Below, piece by piece: positions 1 to 13,207 of a stretch of DNA of 64,000 nt; the stretch's first letter is position 1, and each line of letters opens with the position of its first letter. The stretch covers positions 62,001-126,000 of the forward strand of contig JAOVVO010000115.1 in NCBI GenBank assembly GCA_028564675.1. The letters run 5' to 3'. The notes under the pieces were generated by a model that was given only the letters and a program-made list of their open reading frames with translations, was not told the origin of the DNA and searched no databases. The DNA is from Onchocerca lupi. Taxonomy: Eukaryota > Nematoda > Chromadorea > Rhabditida > Onchocercidae. A program made the position numbers and the translations under genes.

Positions 1-197
1 AAGTTGAAAAAGTAATTAATCATTCGGACATTAAATAATTAATTAATAGTAAGAAGCTAAATTTTTTTTTTTTGTTTTTGTTTTTGTAGTAATATAAGAA
101 TTATTTGTTTATAATATATGCAGCTGAAATGATTATTCATATGATTATTGATTATTGAAATGATCAATGATTGTTCAAAAATTTTAAGAATTTTTAG

Positions 198-1127
198 GTT
201 TGCTTCGCAAATAATACAAAATTCGTGGTGCTACCAATGAGATGCAATATATTTTCATATATTCGCACTTTCAGAACAGCATTCGGATTACAGGTATCGT
301 ATTTTTCCCAGGTATAGCTATGAATTATAGTAATTAAGATCATTTTCTAAATCCCTAAAAAATGATCTTAATTAGAGTAATTAAGGTCTCTTTCTGGATT
401 TACAATATCGTACTTTTCTGAGATATAGTAAAGAAGACAATTTCCTTGATTATTAAGCTTTTTTGATGCATAGTAAATAATTGTAGCAATTAAGATCATT
501 TTGTAAGTCCCTAACCAAATTCTAGCGTTTGAATGACCTATGACCCACACATTTTGCTTTGCATGGTTGACTTCAGCATAAATTTACAAGATCATTATTT
601 GGAAAGTAATGAATTAAGCATAAAGATAAATATGGCAAATATCAATAAGATTGTAAAGATGCCGAATTTCCTTCATTGCATTATCTTCGATGTTAATTGA
701 TGAGACATTTTAAACATGGTAATTCTAAGTATGATTCTGATCTGTATTCTGAGTATATTGAGCTCTATGATTCTGAGCTATGTAGCTATATGATTCTTCT
801 TTTGCCTTATCTATTTATCATTTTATTTTTGTTTAGCCCCGTACATTAGCTGATCATTTCAAAATACTATCAACAACATATTTCCGAAATTTTTATGGCT
901 CTGATGCCATCCATAGATTTTGCCCTTTCGTACAGGTGAGAAACGTTACAGAATTTTAAATTTCAAAAACATTATCGAGAAGGGAAAATAACCTGTCAAA
1001 TCTTACTAAATTATCTAAATATTGATTATCATGTTATTTCACTGTGCAGGAAGTGCTATATGATCACATTGAAGAAATTCCTGATGGTGCCGAAATTGTG
1101 GCTTGCGATTCTATTCGTAGAATTTAA
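198..1127 (+). CDS. Unrecognised protein, last three exons (5' part outside window)
   Basis: Three exons join in one frame, all phase 0: 198-293, 837-935 and 1050-1127 (stop TAA). Each intron has a TTTAG or TGCAG acceptor and a GT donor (CAG|GTATCG, CAG|GTGAGA). The joined tail is 90 residues; the end reads ...FVQ|EVLYDHIEEIPDG... and finishes in SIRRI. It has aromatic clusters (TYFRNFYG, HRFCPF) but no motif I can assign to a family. An AATAAA signal lies 42 bases past the stop. No start codon is visible, and the first exon opens in frame at an acceptor, so more exons lie to the left. The consistent phases over three exons make a real gene likely, though the first exon is less certain than the other two. 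Confidence 0.6.
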
Positions 1128-1168
1128 ATGCAGAAACTTTATTTATGGTTTGATTCAAAATTGAGAAA

Positions 1169-1174
1169 AATAAA
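1169..1174 (+). terminator. Poly(A) signal AATAAA
   Basis: Canonical AATAAA 42 bases after the TAA of the left-edge gene, on the same strand. This supports 1127 as a true gene end. Confidence 0.5.
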
Positions 1175-3921
1175 CATAGCAATTTTAAGCATTTTAACAT
1201 TTAGAATTATCAGAGAAATGTATAAAATAGGCTATCAAGATTAGCCTATTCCTGTCTCTTAAATTCTGGATATATTCAGGTTAAGTTTTGCATGTAGACT
1301 TCAGTTATATTTGAATCAGATACTTTTGTACTAGATGAATCTTAAATATATACCCAAATAAGATATGCAAATCAAGATTATCAAAATAAATGCAAGTAAA
1401 TGAAATACTGATATTTTGAGGCAATTGTAAAAGATAACATAAATAGGGCAGTTTAAATGAGATTAGTAGATCGAATCATTTTCATAAGAAGATAAGAAGG
1501 AAAATTTTAAAGATAACCTGCATAATATGTTTATTTCACATATTCAAAACTCATGATTAGCAATCAGTGATTCGTTTTATATAATAAATTAAAAATTGCA
1601 TAAATTAATCATATTGAAAGGTTGTACAAATTTATTATTATTATATTCGCAATTCATCTATAATTATAGATCTTATATATTAAACTTATCATGAATGTAA
1701 ACTAGAATGCTAATTACTGTAAATGTCACAAGATGAGCAAATTCAGATGAAAAATTCGGGGCAAAAACAGACTAAATGAAGAGGTGATAACGATGATTGT
1801 ATAGAGATAACAAACACGAAGCATCGAGCCGGATAAAGATTGCATCGAATTGAGGATTCTAGCAAAAAGTTTTGGAAAATATAGTGTTATGAGAGATTTG
1901 CATTGAGAAAAGTGAATTTAACTTCTCCATTTCCCGATAAAAAACAGAATGACTAACTTGCAAAAGCCATTATCATTTAACAAACAAATTTGACTTTTTT
2001 TTTTCAAATTTCTGCAAGAATACGGGAAAATGCAAAAAGAACTTTTATTTTATCTCATTATTTTTCTAATAAAAAGATAAATTGATTTTTCATTGATTGA
2101 TTAAATTAACGAAATTTTTTAGCTGAAATTTAGATGAAAATTACATTCCTTTCTTTTCTAAATAAAATAAAAGATTCATTTGAAATGAAATTTCCAAAAT
2201 GGAAAAAATAAATAAATATTATGATGATAGATCAAAATAAAAGAAAAAATTGAATCACATGAGTTCATAATTATGATGATATCTATTGAAAAGAATTGAT
2301 AAACAAAAATAAGCTCACTAATTGTTAAAGTTTTTTTTTTTTAAAGGACAAACATGTCAAATGATGAAATAATCCCAGATAATAGCAATTAAAATGTATC
2401 AAGCTGGGTCCAGTACTGATATGACAACGATATAATAGATTGTGATAGAGAATGTTATCAAAAATAAATGATCCTCAAAAATGGATTATTTGGCGATTTT
2501 TTGGCAATTTTTTTTTTCGTATCATTCAGGACAAGTGATATGCATCATATCAGTTCAGAAATCTTTTTCCTTTTTTTTTTTTTTTTTTTCAAAATACTAA
2601 AAAATGAGAAATGGAAAATCGGATAATAAGCAAACAGGTAGGATATTTTTAGTGCAGAAATATGAATCCAGAGATAAAAGAAATTGATACAAAATGTAGC
2701 ATCTATTCATTTGTAGGTTATATGTCACACAAATCGAGTTTCTCTCATTATTTCCTCTTTCATTTGCCAATTTAAAATTAAATTTTAAATGGCGAAATTC
2801 AAATTTGAAACTTTTTTTTTGATACGTTTAGAAGAATTTTATTGAAAGAAATTTGTCAACAGATAACAAACAAAAGCCAATTAATATTTGGATGATAATT
2901 CATGATACCTAGTAATTTCAAATTAAGTAACTTCGACCTTTTAACAAATCAATTATAGAAAATGTTGTGCCAATGAAATCGATAATTCGAAAATCTAATT
3001 GCAAAATTGAGCGGATATGTAGCAATAACAATTATTAAATCATAATAACTAGATATCGTTATTAAATTTCTGCATAGCTATAAAATTGCCCACAAAATCG
3101 GTTAAAACTCAAAAAATGCTCAAATAAAAAGGATAAAATTACTAAAATGGGCAGTGCTTAGATGCTCAGGCTTAAAATTTTTGAAATGCACGAATTTCCA
3201 TCCTCTTTTCTTGCTGAAGCTGTAATTATTTTTTAATAAAAAAAAAAAATCATCTGCAAGAAATGCCTTTGATCACTAAGAGTTTCCATCGAAATTAGTT
3301 CGATTCAAAAAAAAAAAAAAAATTTCTCAGTTTTTTAAGTTAACATTACTAGAAAACTTTTATCTTTCGCTATCAATTTTTTTCTCTTTCTTTTAAAAAA
3401 AATTGAAAATATTTTTTGGCAAGTTTCAAGAAATTAGCAATACAACATTTGTCGTTGAGAGTGAATAAATATGAAATTGCAAACGGATAATAGTAAAAAT
3501 TGATGGTACTGGCATAAAAATCTATATTTTGTCACATATCTATCTAAAATGATTCAAAAATTTTCTCCTTTTCATCAAAATTAACTTTTTTCAATTATCG
3601 ATAATTTCGAATTCCTGGCATCAAAAATCTGTCAGTGATCATTTAAAACAAAAAACAAACAATAAAGAAAAAAGAAGAAAGAGAAAACTTTTTCTGAATT
3701 AAAATGAAACAAAAAATTGGAAATAAATACAAAGCATTTAAGAAAAAACTCATTTATCAAAAAATCAAGTTAATCAAAACAAATAAATAATAAATACGAT
3801 ACTATTGCGAAGAATAAATTTTAATTTTATTTAAAATTTTATTAACAACAAATTATTTTTCCAATTTCTTTTCATACTTTCAATTTGTCACACCATTGTC
3901 TTTTTTCTTCTTCTGTATTCT

Positions 3922-3974
<53 letters not shown>

Positions 3975-3996
3975 TTTGCTTTCATTTTTATCAAAT
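1175..3996. other. Intergenic region, AT-rich
   Basis: No exon chain can be supported here on either strand. The stretch holds many A or T runs of 9-20 bases and, at its right end, a run of about 48 T (3924-3971). It also contains the probable 3' UTR of the insulin-like gene on the minus strand, with an AATAAA at 3843-3838 about 154 bases past that stop. Confidence 0.6.
3924..3971. repeat. Homopolymer run of about 48 T
   Basis: The longest homopolymer in the window. On the minus strand it is a poly(A) tract beginning about 25 bases after the stop codon of the insulin-like gene, so it would lie inside that gene's 3' UTR. Its length is probably unstable. Confidence 0.9.
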
Positions 3997-6786
3997 TTAG
4001 CAACAAAATATTCGCAAATCATTTATTTCACAATGATGAACGCAGCATTTTTCAACCACCGTTCTTCCAAGTCTCTTGTACAATGATCTTGCTGCTGCAA
4101 AGATTAAATAAATTAAAAAGATTATTTGCGACGTTTAAAAAAAAAAAAAGAAGATTTCTGATAATATCCTTAATTTCTTTATAACCTACTATTGTTCCTC
4201 TTTCATTTACATATTTCATTCATTTATTTTCACCATATGCATTTGTCTTCTAATTAACCATATTCGTCATTAAATTAAATGAGGGCTCAAAATGAAAGGC
4301 AACAAACATTGGCTAATACTTTAAATCCAATTTTTGTTTATTTGTATGCCTAATTACTGGAAAAATTTCATACAACCAAATATATCTATACATTATAATG
4401 AAAGAAAAGATTATGTAAATGTGTGAAAGATAATGCAGATTTTTTTTTTTTTTTTTTGAAATTTATACGAAACTAATAATTATTTTTAGATTTAAAAATT
4501 GCTACAAATAGACTTCAAAATTATTACGAATAGGCCTATTAGGTTTTTTTTTCTAGCAACTTTCGAAATGTCATTATGAATTAATTATTTGTGGATTCAA
4601 TTTTTGTTCTTCTCATCAACAAATGAGTAAATTAAGGAATTGCAAACAGTTGAACTTGACCAATCAAGTTTATTTTATAAGTCTACTGCATTTACTAAAG
4701 TAGGATGAAGTAATGAAGGTTGAGATAAAAGTTTATGATCATATTTACTATCGAAAAATACTATTTGATCATTTTCATATCTTATTTTCATCTCACACAT
4801 ACATTAAAGCTCTTATTAACGTGTTATCATGAATGTCATCGCTATCAATAAGAACAATCCTTTTTATCTCCAAGAATGATCAAATATCGCTCATTTTATC
4901 TGATAATTTTGATCCAAAATTGATTACTAAATGTAAGCATCTATATATAAATATTATAAAAATTTCTAATCCATTTAAAGACGAAAAGATTTTTTTTTTT
5001 TTTGAGATTGATTTTTAGATTCTCGATGAACATTATTAATTTCTTAATTTCATTAGATTTTAGAACCTAAGCTAAAATTTATAAGTAATAAATTTCACTA
5101 AAAAATGAAGAAAATAATAAAATTTGCAAAATGAATGCAAAAAGTGACTCAAAAACAATTAATTTTATTAAATATTCTGCAGTAATATGGAAAAAATAAA
5201 ATCGTTGCATTGCATTAAATTCTCGTGCTATTATCAAAATTAATTTTTAAATATTATCCATCAATTTTTTATTCATAAAATAATAATGTTACTTCAACAT
5301 GTTTAAAGATTATGAGCTCTAACTGAAGAGAATTTGAGTTAAAATTAAATTAATTGAAGGGCATTTTAGTTAAAATTAAGTTATCAAAAATTAAATTAGT
5401 GTTGATGAAAAGGTTTTATTTTTTTTTTTTACATGATTGTAGAATATTTAGTAAAATAATTGTTTTTCGAAACATTTCATGCATAAACTAAAAGCATTAG
5501 AATTTTCTTTCAACTAATTCTGTAAGTTTTGCGACTTTCTTCATTTTTAATGAAATTTATTTCCTTGCAAATTTTATTCATGTCCTGAAATTTAATGAAA
5601 TCACGAAATTAACACATTTCTATCGAGAATCTAAAAATCATTCTTGATTAACAGTTTAATAGCAACATATTGCTAACTTGATAATTTTTTAAACAAACAT
5701 AAATTTAAATGAATTAAAATCGATTAATGAAACAAGTTGCAAATTCATTGTATCGCTTTTTTATAATTTTTAATTTTAGCCGTAATTTCTGAAAAAGAAA
5801 AAAAAATGAATCATTTTCTACTTAAATAATTGCTGTTTTTATTTTGTACTAAAATATGAATTCATATTTATAATAAACAAATGATTTGCTTGAAAATTTT
5901 AATATTTAAATATGAAAAATCACTTTTTAAAAAAATGTTCTAGAAATACATTATTTGTAAGAGAGAATAAAGTTGACCGTCAAAAATTCATTCTGTTGTT
6001 AAATATTATTAGTAAAAATTGTTAAATAATATGAAATATGAATTTTTATATCTTAAACTTATTTATAGCATAATTTTAGCAAATTATTCGAGAATAAATT
6101 AGTTCAAAATGATTTTTACTGTTTAAATTTGATTTTAAATGAAAGCTGAAATTAAAATTTGCAACAAAAATTCATATTCAAGATTGTTCATAATCAGCTG
6201 TCCATCCCAGTTCCTTCAAAAAAAAAAAAAGAAAAGAAAAAAAAAAACGAAATTGATATGAAAATTCCAAAAAATTCGATAAATTAAAAATAGACAACAA
6301 AAAAAAAAAAAAAAAACAAAAAAAAAAAAAAAAAAAAAAAAAGAAAAGAAGAAAAAGATAGATAATTATAACTTACTAATTAAAATTATTTAAAACTTAG
6401 AAGTATTAATAGGAATAAATCTTTGAATTCTTCAATATCCACATTTTAATTATAACTACATCATCCAAATCAGACGTATAAAAGCAAGACAAACAAGCAA
6501 AATGTATTCTAATTATATGAATTTTGATCTATGATATATAAACTTAAATGTTATTATCGTCATCAAAGTATGTCTTATTTTTTCAAACGCATCAAAACCT
6601 TTTTCGGTTAAATTCAAATTTTTGCTAATTTTTATTATGTTGTAAAAAAAAAAAAAAAAAAAAGTTCTTCTTAATTAAGGAACTAATTAACTTTATCTCC
6701 TCATTTTTTTCTCATTCCTTACATTGTTTTTTGATCGTAAGTATGCTTGAGATTTATAGTGAGAATTAACTTATTCAAATCAATCA

Positions 6787-6818
<32 letters not shown>

Positions 6819-7506
6819 TAAAAATGAAATTGTTTTTAGTAAAAATCAAAATATGTAAAAGAAAATAGAATGAATGAAAACAAAGATTGCATCATTTATC
6901 ATTCTGAAGGTTTCACATGAAATTGAATCTAATGAGAAATGACAATTTCTAACAGATCATTTAATTTCTTATTCGAAATTTTTCACGTAAAAGTTTAATT
7001 GGACGTGAAATGATAATTACTGAAAGATCATTTAACAAATATTAAATATGCTGTATGAAGAAAATGATGAAATGAAATGAAAAAAAATTCAACTTACATC
7101 GTTTAATATTAATAGCTTTACTACCAATTGGTTTCACACAACCGTTACACAATTTGATGATTGCATCCACTAATCTGGTACCACAAATTCGACCTGAACT
7201 TCGCTTTGTTGGCATTTTCATCATTTCATCCATAACATTTCGATCGGCCAACGATAATGGTAGACGATTGATATCATATGATTCATTATCAGCAATCATT
7301 TCTTGTATCTGCTCCTCCGAAATATTATCACTTCTTTGATCATCCGATTGATCTGGCACGGAAGCGCTCCTCATTTTAAGATTTTTATTGGTTAAATCTC
7401 CAAAATCCATATCCAAGTAATTTTCTATGTTAGCATTTACTAGTTTAGCATTCAGGCTAATAATAAGAAATAGGACCATAATAATGTTTGATTTGAACCA
7501 CATCAT
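3997..7506 (-). CDS. Insulin-like peptide precursor, two exons, four predicted disulphides
   Basis: A secreted insulin-family ligand for a DAF-2-type receptor is inferred. Exon 1 is 7506-7098 and exon 2 is 4094-3997; the intron is 3003 bases, phase 1 on both sides (CGAT|GTAAGT, TTTGCAG|CA). The product is 168 residues. Residues 1-25 are a hydrophobic signal peptide. A propeptide follows, ending in a KR pair at 101-102. The B-chain has Cys108, Cys120 and Cys123, and the A-chain has the run KCCVHHC plus a terminal FCC (Cys153, 154, 158, 167, 168). Spacings match canonical insulin (11 residues between the B-chain cysteines; CC-x3-C-x8-C). The extra pair Cys123/Cys168 fits the four-disulphide nematode insulins of the DAF-28 type. 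Dibasic KR sites at 135-136 and 143-144 suggest a removable C-peptide, which those peptides usually lack. The acceptor is a CAGCAG tandem. Alternative exons inside the long intron cannot be excluded. Confidence 0.88.
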
Positions 7507-9382
7507 GTTTGTTTTTCTCCAAAGTCTTAATTAATTAATGAATTCAAAAATAGAGAAATCTTTCTTTAATAATAATAGTTCGTATTTCGAAGTAATAAAT
7601 TGTATCCGAGAATAATAATTTTATCAGATACTTGTTTTATTGTTGTTTTACTATTGGTGATAGGCTTTCTTGACAGAAAAATTCCGTTTTCAGAAAGAAT
7701 ATGAAAGATAATTAATTCCAAACTTGCAATTAGTAAATGTCCACAGGTATAATTTTTAGGCTTCTGACGATAAAAGGAACTAGTAATTATTGAATGATGA
7801 ATTGGAAGGAAATATTTTTTTTTTATTTTTTAGGGGATAATGTTCTATCTAGAGAGATATTTGAATATTCAAGATGGACAATTTTTTTAGAAGTACTTTT
7901 GCTAAACGAATGCCAAACGAAAGATTACAATAAATCACGAAAACTGAGCTTTCGAAGAATTAGCGAAACCTCTTCGTTCGTACCTTTAAGTACTGAGGTG
8001 TCCGATGGATGGTACGATCAGAAATACACCTCAAATAGATGCAAAAATGGGCGGCCCAAGAATGAAGTCCATCCTTCTTCATTCTTAAAATCCCTCCTTC
8101 TTAGAATCAAGGTTATGAAGGATGAGGTTTTGAATCTCACATTGTTGCAAACGCCACACGAATAAAAGGCGTGATTGGTGAATTACTATCTTTAGCAATG
8201 AAATTGAACCAAAAAGGATAAAAAATTAAAAAAAAAAAAAAAAGAAAAAAAAAAGTTGAAAAAAAAAAAATGAGAAAAGATTTCACCTTTGCAAATTAAT
8301 CTCTAAATAAGAAGAAAGCTTTTTGACATAATAGATGTTAAATAATGGTAATGATGATGACTATAATGATGACGTGATATGAATGAACTTTCATTCTTAA
8401 CAAAAATTTGAATATGACGAAGTTAAAGGTGATGTAATTTGATAGAAAGATTCATCCATTTTGCATCGAATTTGTTAATCTCTTCCAAAGCTTTTTGACA
8501 CTTTTCAAATTAACCAAAAATAATGAGATATATAAAAACCTAAAATCAAAAAAAAAAAAAAAAAAGCAACTAGTTAGTGAAATATTCGCATTTTCTTTAG
8601 CCATCAAGTTTAGCTTTCTTTATTTAGATAATTGTACAAAAAATTTATTTATGTGGAAATGAGTATTAAGTAAACAAAAGTAAAATTCTATGTTCGAAAA
8701 AAAATATATTTTTAACAGCTTTTCAATTTTCAAGCCCTTACTGTCTTTCTTGTTTTCACATAAACTCATTTTTTTCAAGCAAAAAAATGTTTTGCGAAAT
8801 CTTGCGAATAATAGTAATTACAATGAACTTATTTGTTCAACTTTTAGTAAAAGACAAACTAATAGTAAATAGATTAAAAGTACAACGCACTAGGCTTATT
8901 TATATTTGCAGCTGTATCTTCTTAATGTGCTTTGAGATCCATCAATTTTGATAATCCTTATCAGTCTTTTTTTTTTCTTCAATTTCTTATTTAATCTTGA
9001 TTATCAAATAATCAAGAGTGAAAGGATCAATTTATTTGAGAACGATTATGATATCTTCATTTTCGCATCTGATAAATTGATTATATATAGGCTTAAGAAA
9101 AATAATCATATTTGCATAATTATAAATCTTTCGTTTCTAAAGAAACGCAAATATAATATGACTGAAGACTGTAGGTTATCAGTTAATTCGATATTATCAT
9201 AAAGTTAATTAATAGAACTAAGATTGATTAGGAATTCGAAATTTTGGTTGTACTTTAGGACAAAGACTGAAATTTCAAGGACTTCCAACAGTTTTATTTT
9301 TATCAGAAGCACGATAATCACTAGCATAGATGTAACAAATTTTATAAAAGAAACATTATTATCCAATCAATGATAATAATTA

Positions 9383-9383
<1 letters not shown>
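7507..9383. other. Intergenic, 5' flank of insulin-like gene
   Basis: This is the probable promoter side of the insulin-like gene. It contains a less AT-rich stretch at about 7900-8165, open as a 123-codon plus-strand frame that I cannot match to any family, and a 10-bp perfect inverted repeat at 8058-8067/8077-8086. The rest is AT-rich with A-runs at 8230-8270 and 8550-8565. Confidence 0.5.
8058..8086. repeat. Perfect 10-bp inverted repeat, 9-nt loop
   Basis: AAGAATGAAG at 8058-8067 is the exact reverse complement of CTTCATTCTT at 8077-8086. It could form a hairpin in DNA or RNA. It sits in the less AT-rich block upstream of the insulin-like gene. No function can be assigned. Confidence 0.75.

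Positions 9384-9440
<57 letters not shown>
9384..9440. repeat. (AAT)n microsatellite
   Basis: About 19 near-perfect AAT units; the related AATA/GTAATG-rich sequence goes on to about 9540. The poly-asparagine frame across it is an artefact of the repeat. Confidence 0.95.
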
Positions 9441-9443
<3 letters not shown>

Positions 9444-9804
9444 TAATAATAAAATAATAGTAATGGCATTAGTGTTAGTACTGGTAATGATAACAATAGT
9501 GATAATGAAAATAACAAACTCAATAGTAATGACAATGATAATATATCTATTATCTATTGCAAAAAAATTGCTAGAATATTAATTTCATCAAAACAATAAT
9601 CATCCTTATTTCATCTTTTTCATTTTGCTTTTTCAACTTCAACAATTCATTTGTTTTCTTAATTCGGCAATGAGCATCGTTTGGTTTATGTTATGACCTA
9701 TTTGGCTTTCAACAAAATGATTTGTGGAGTTCTAACAGCTTTTCAGATTATAAATGATGATATTATCTTGATTAGAGAGCTTTTCAAGTTGTAAATGACT
9801 CAAA

Positions 9805-9812
9805 TGACGTCA
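9805..9812. promoter_or_regulatory. CRE-like palindrome TGACGTCA
   Basis: A perfect 8-bp cAMP-response-element palindrome (ATF/CREB family site). It lies inside one of three degenerate repeats of about 50-60 bases at 9720-9870 that share the word (A)GCTTTTCA or GATTTTCAGATTAT. There is no gene within several kb, so its role is unknown. Confidence 0.4.
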
Positions 9813-12800
9813 GCTTGGATAGAGCAGATTTTCAGATTATGATTGGTTCGATGACATTATCTCAGATAGCAGTACTGAACTATATTTTGAATTCAATTAG
9901 ATAATAAATCAGATCAAGACCTGAAATAAAATAGGCTGAAACTATTTTGCAATTTAAAGATTACAATTTCATATATGCATATACTCTTTTCTGGCTTGTT
10001 TAAGATTAAAATAGTGGCAGATCACAGTTAGGAAGGAATACTATCATTATTGAAAACTTTTTCGAATATTTAGGAAAGAATAGTTTCATTCTTGATCTAA
10101 TTCAAAAGATTCTCAGTTCTAAATATAAATGAGGAAAGAAGAAAATTGAATTTGATAGGAGAATGAAAATTGAAAATATATTTATCATTTTTTTTTAAAA
10201 ATTTTATCAGTTTCTAAACCAACAGGAAAAAAAAAAAACGAAATTTGAAATGCCACAGCATGATGTTTGATCGATTGTTTACGAAAAATTTTCGAAATTT
10301 CAATTAACAGCTGTAGCTGATACATTTGGTTACGCCACTTTTCTTTAGGTCAAACGCGTGGATGATATTCAAAATTCTTAAATGAAAAACACAAACTAAT
10401 TGTGTTAGTTTGAAAGAATTAATTACAAAATATCAAATTGCTATCATTCTAGTTGGTTATGATGATTCGTACATTCATGTCATTAGGATCGTTGAATTCT
10501 GTAGCATGACGAATTCTTCAGTCATGACGTGATAAATTTCAGTAAGCAAAACTTTCAGAATGATTACGGATATTTTCGACTTTTGAAACTTTAATTCTCT
10601 TAATTTTGAATTGTAGAAAAACGAAAAAATAGCACTATCTATGTCAACTTGCAACATTGAAAACATAAAAAACCTGAATGTCTGTAAGAAATATTGTCTT
10701 CAAAAATGTTATATTTCAATGGAAGACAAAAGTGAAGCAATGGGAAAGGAAATTAAATATTAAATTAATTAGTTAACATAATTTCAAATTTACAAAGAAA
10801 TGAATTGCATCATATATTAGGAATTCATGTGTGCTATTTATACTTTTTGTTATCAGTATGAAGATGATAAGAAAAAATTTGCTAATTATCAAAATATTTG
10901 ATATATAAGGCTTTTGAATATTCCAAGGCGAAGCTATTTTTGGTTTTCCATATCTTACGCCATCTTTCATCTTCATGAAATCTAATCATCAATTACTTTC
11001 GTTTAAATTTGGCTAAGCATTCGATAATTTACGATTTTTAATGAAATGAATAGAGAATTTTACCTTTTTCGAAAAAAATCTCTGCTAAATAAATATTTTC
11101 ACAAAATGCTTTATTTAATCATATTTTTTAAGTTTTTATGCATTATTGAAGATGGATTTCAAATGATCTTTACTTGTTTCCCATAAGGCATTATTGACTG
11201 AATATTTTTGAATTATTGAATAAATATTTTTTAATTGTTCCATTTTAATATTTTGTTTTGTATTAGATAATAAATTGTAGTTAAAATAAGTAATCCTGGC
11301 TTTGATTTATCCTTTTTTTTTTTTTTTAAATTCGATTATTTATTATAATTGATGTCAGAAACTTAAAAAAAAAAAAATGTCAGAAACGGTCGATCTTAAA
11401 TTTGTAATAAATTTTGTTCTTTTAATAATTCTTCTAAATAAACTATTGTTTGCAAAAATTCAAATATAAAAATTCGAAATCAATCGACAGGAAAAATAAA
11501 TTAAAAAAAAAGAAAATGATGAGAGTAATCAATTAAAACTTTTTCAATATTTCATTTTTTAGAAATAGATGCAGTTATATTCAATCCCGCACAGAATAAA
11601 TTAAACATTTCTTATTTTGATCATGAAAAAAATTTTGAAAAACTTTTATATTCAAAAAAATCTATAAATAAAGAAAGAGAAGAAAAGTATGTAAATTATA
11701 AATAATTATTATGTATTGATGATAAAAAATGATAATTTAACAAATAGAATTTATAATTTAGTTAACTTTTTACTTGTTGTTTTGAAAGGATGAAAAAATG
11801 AAACAAATACTGCAACGAAAAGATTGTAAAAAATGACAAAATAAAAGGAAGCAAGCAAATTGAACATTTATTTGGTATGCAAATTTCCAAGTTAATTTTC
11901 AAAAAACTTTATTATTCAAATAAATTACCTATAATTTTCCGGTTTTATTTGAAGGAATAACTTATGGCATTAATTGATAGAAAAATAAGATTAATTTTTT
12001 ATTATTTTTTTTAGTCAAATTACAAAACGGCGAATTAAAAGATTAGTTTCAAATATGCAAAATATTTATTTATAAAGATCAATAATCAAATCAAAGTTTA
12101 AATTATCTGTATTACTTTCAAATCTCTGGAATATAGAATGTATGCAGGTATTTTTCATTTAAAAATGATTCAAAAAATCTTGTTGTGAACAAAATTTATC
12201 GCCGAATAATTTAATTTAACCTAAAAGATGGATAATTGGAAACAACATGGCATGATGATAGATTGATAAATGATAACTACGACAAAACTACAAAAATTTC
12301 TGAAGTGATATATATGAGTGTTATAAAAAGAATTAATACTTTTTCAAGAAATTGCTTGCTTTTTTTCTTTGATTATTCAAATGAATTATTTATAATCTTT
12401 CGACTTATGTAAAAAATATCTCTCAGAATCAACTTATGGAAGATAAGGCGAGTTTTTTTTTTTTTTGATAATAAAGTTTTTTCGCTTTTCAAATTTCATT
12501 TATTTTCACCCAAATTTCATAATATAATGAAGTCAAAAGTTTAACTTTCAAACTGATTTTTTATTGTCTTTAAAATATTTTATTTTTTATTAGAAGAATT
12601 TTAGCACAAAGAAATTTTTTGCATAATACACGTTGCAGCAATTCATGCTGCACGAAGTTTTCTATTTTTAAATGCTTGCTATTTGCTATTTTTGAACATT
12701 TAATTTGCTGTTACAAACTTAAATTTAAAATGAGAACAATACCTCAGTTCATATTACTTTGTCCCAGACAATCTTTGCTAATATTCATTTTCATATTAAA

Positions 12801-13169
12801 GTATATGATTAGAAGTTTCTTTCATGATGAAAAAAATTTTTGTATTTTTGGAATGTCCAAAAATAAATTTTAATTTTAGAGATCTAGAAATTTTTTTAAA
12901 CAATTTTTCAGACTTAGGATTTCTCAAATAATTTTCCAATTTGTTTTTTCAAATTTAAAAATAAATGGCTTCAAAATTAAAAAAATTTTAGTAAATTTCA
13001 GAGAGAAAGAGCATCTTTTTTTTTTTTTTTTTTGAAATTCATTTAAGCTTTTAAATTTTGAAGCTTTTATTGAAAAATTACTTTTTCAAATTTTACAACT
13101 CTATTATATGGTTTTCATTCCATTAAAATACACATTAATCATGCTTATTTTATGCAAAGAATAAATGAA

Positions 13170-13207
13170 TGACGTAATTAATGTCACCAATGACGCAAGT
13201 GATGTCA
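13170..13207. promoter_or_regulatory. Cluster of three TGACG-type bZIP-like sites
   Basis: TGACGTAA (13170), TGACGCAA (13191) and TGATGTCA (13200) lie within 38 bases. Single sites are expected by chance in a window this size; the spacing of three is less so. No transcript start is recognisable nearby. Confidence 0.3.

Noticed and set aside
3885..4184. Plus-strand 99-codon frame rich in Phe
   Set aside because: It is the antisense of the insulin A-chain exon plus a T-run; the real signal is on the minus strand.
9370..9582. Poly-asparagine protein
   Set aside because: It is a translation of the (AAT)n microsatellite; no splice or family evidence.
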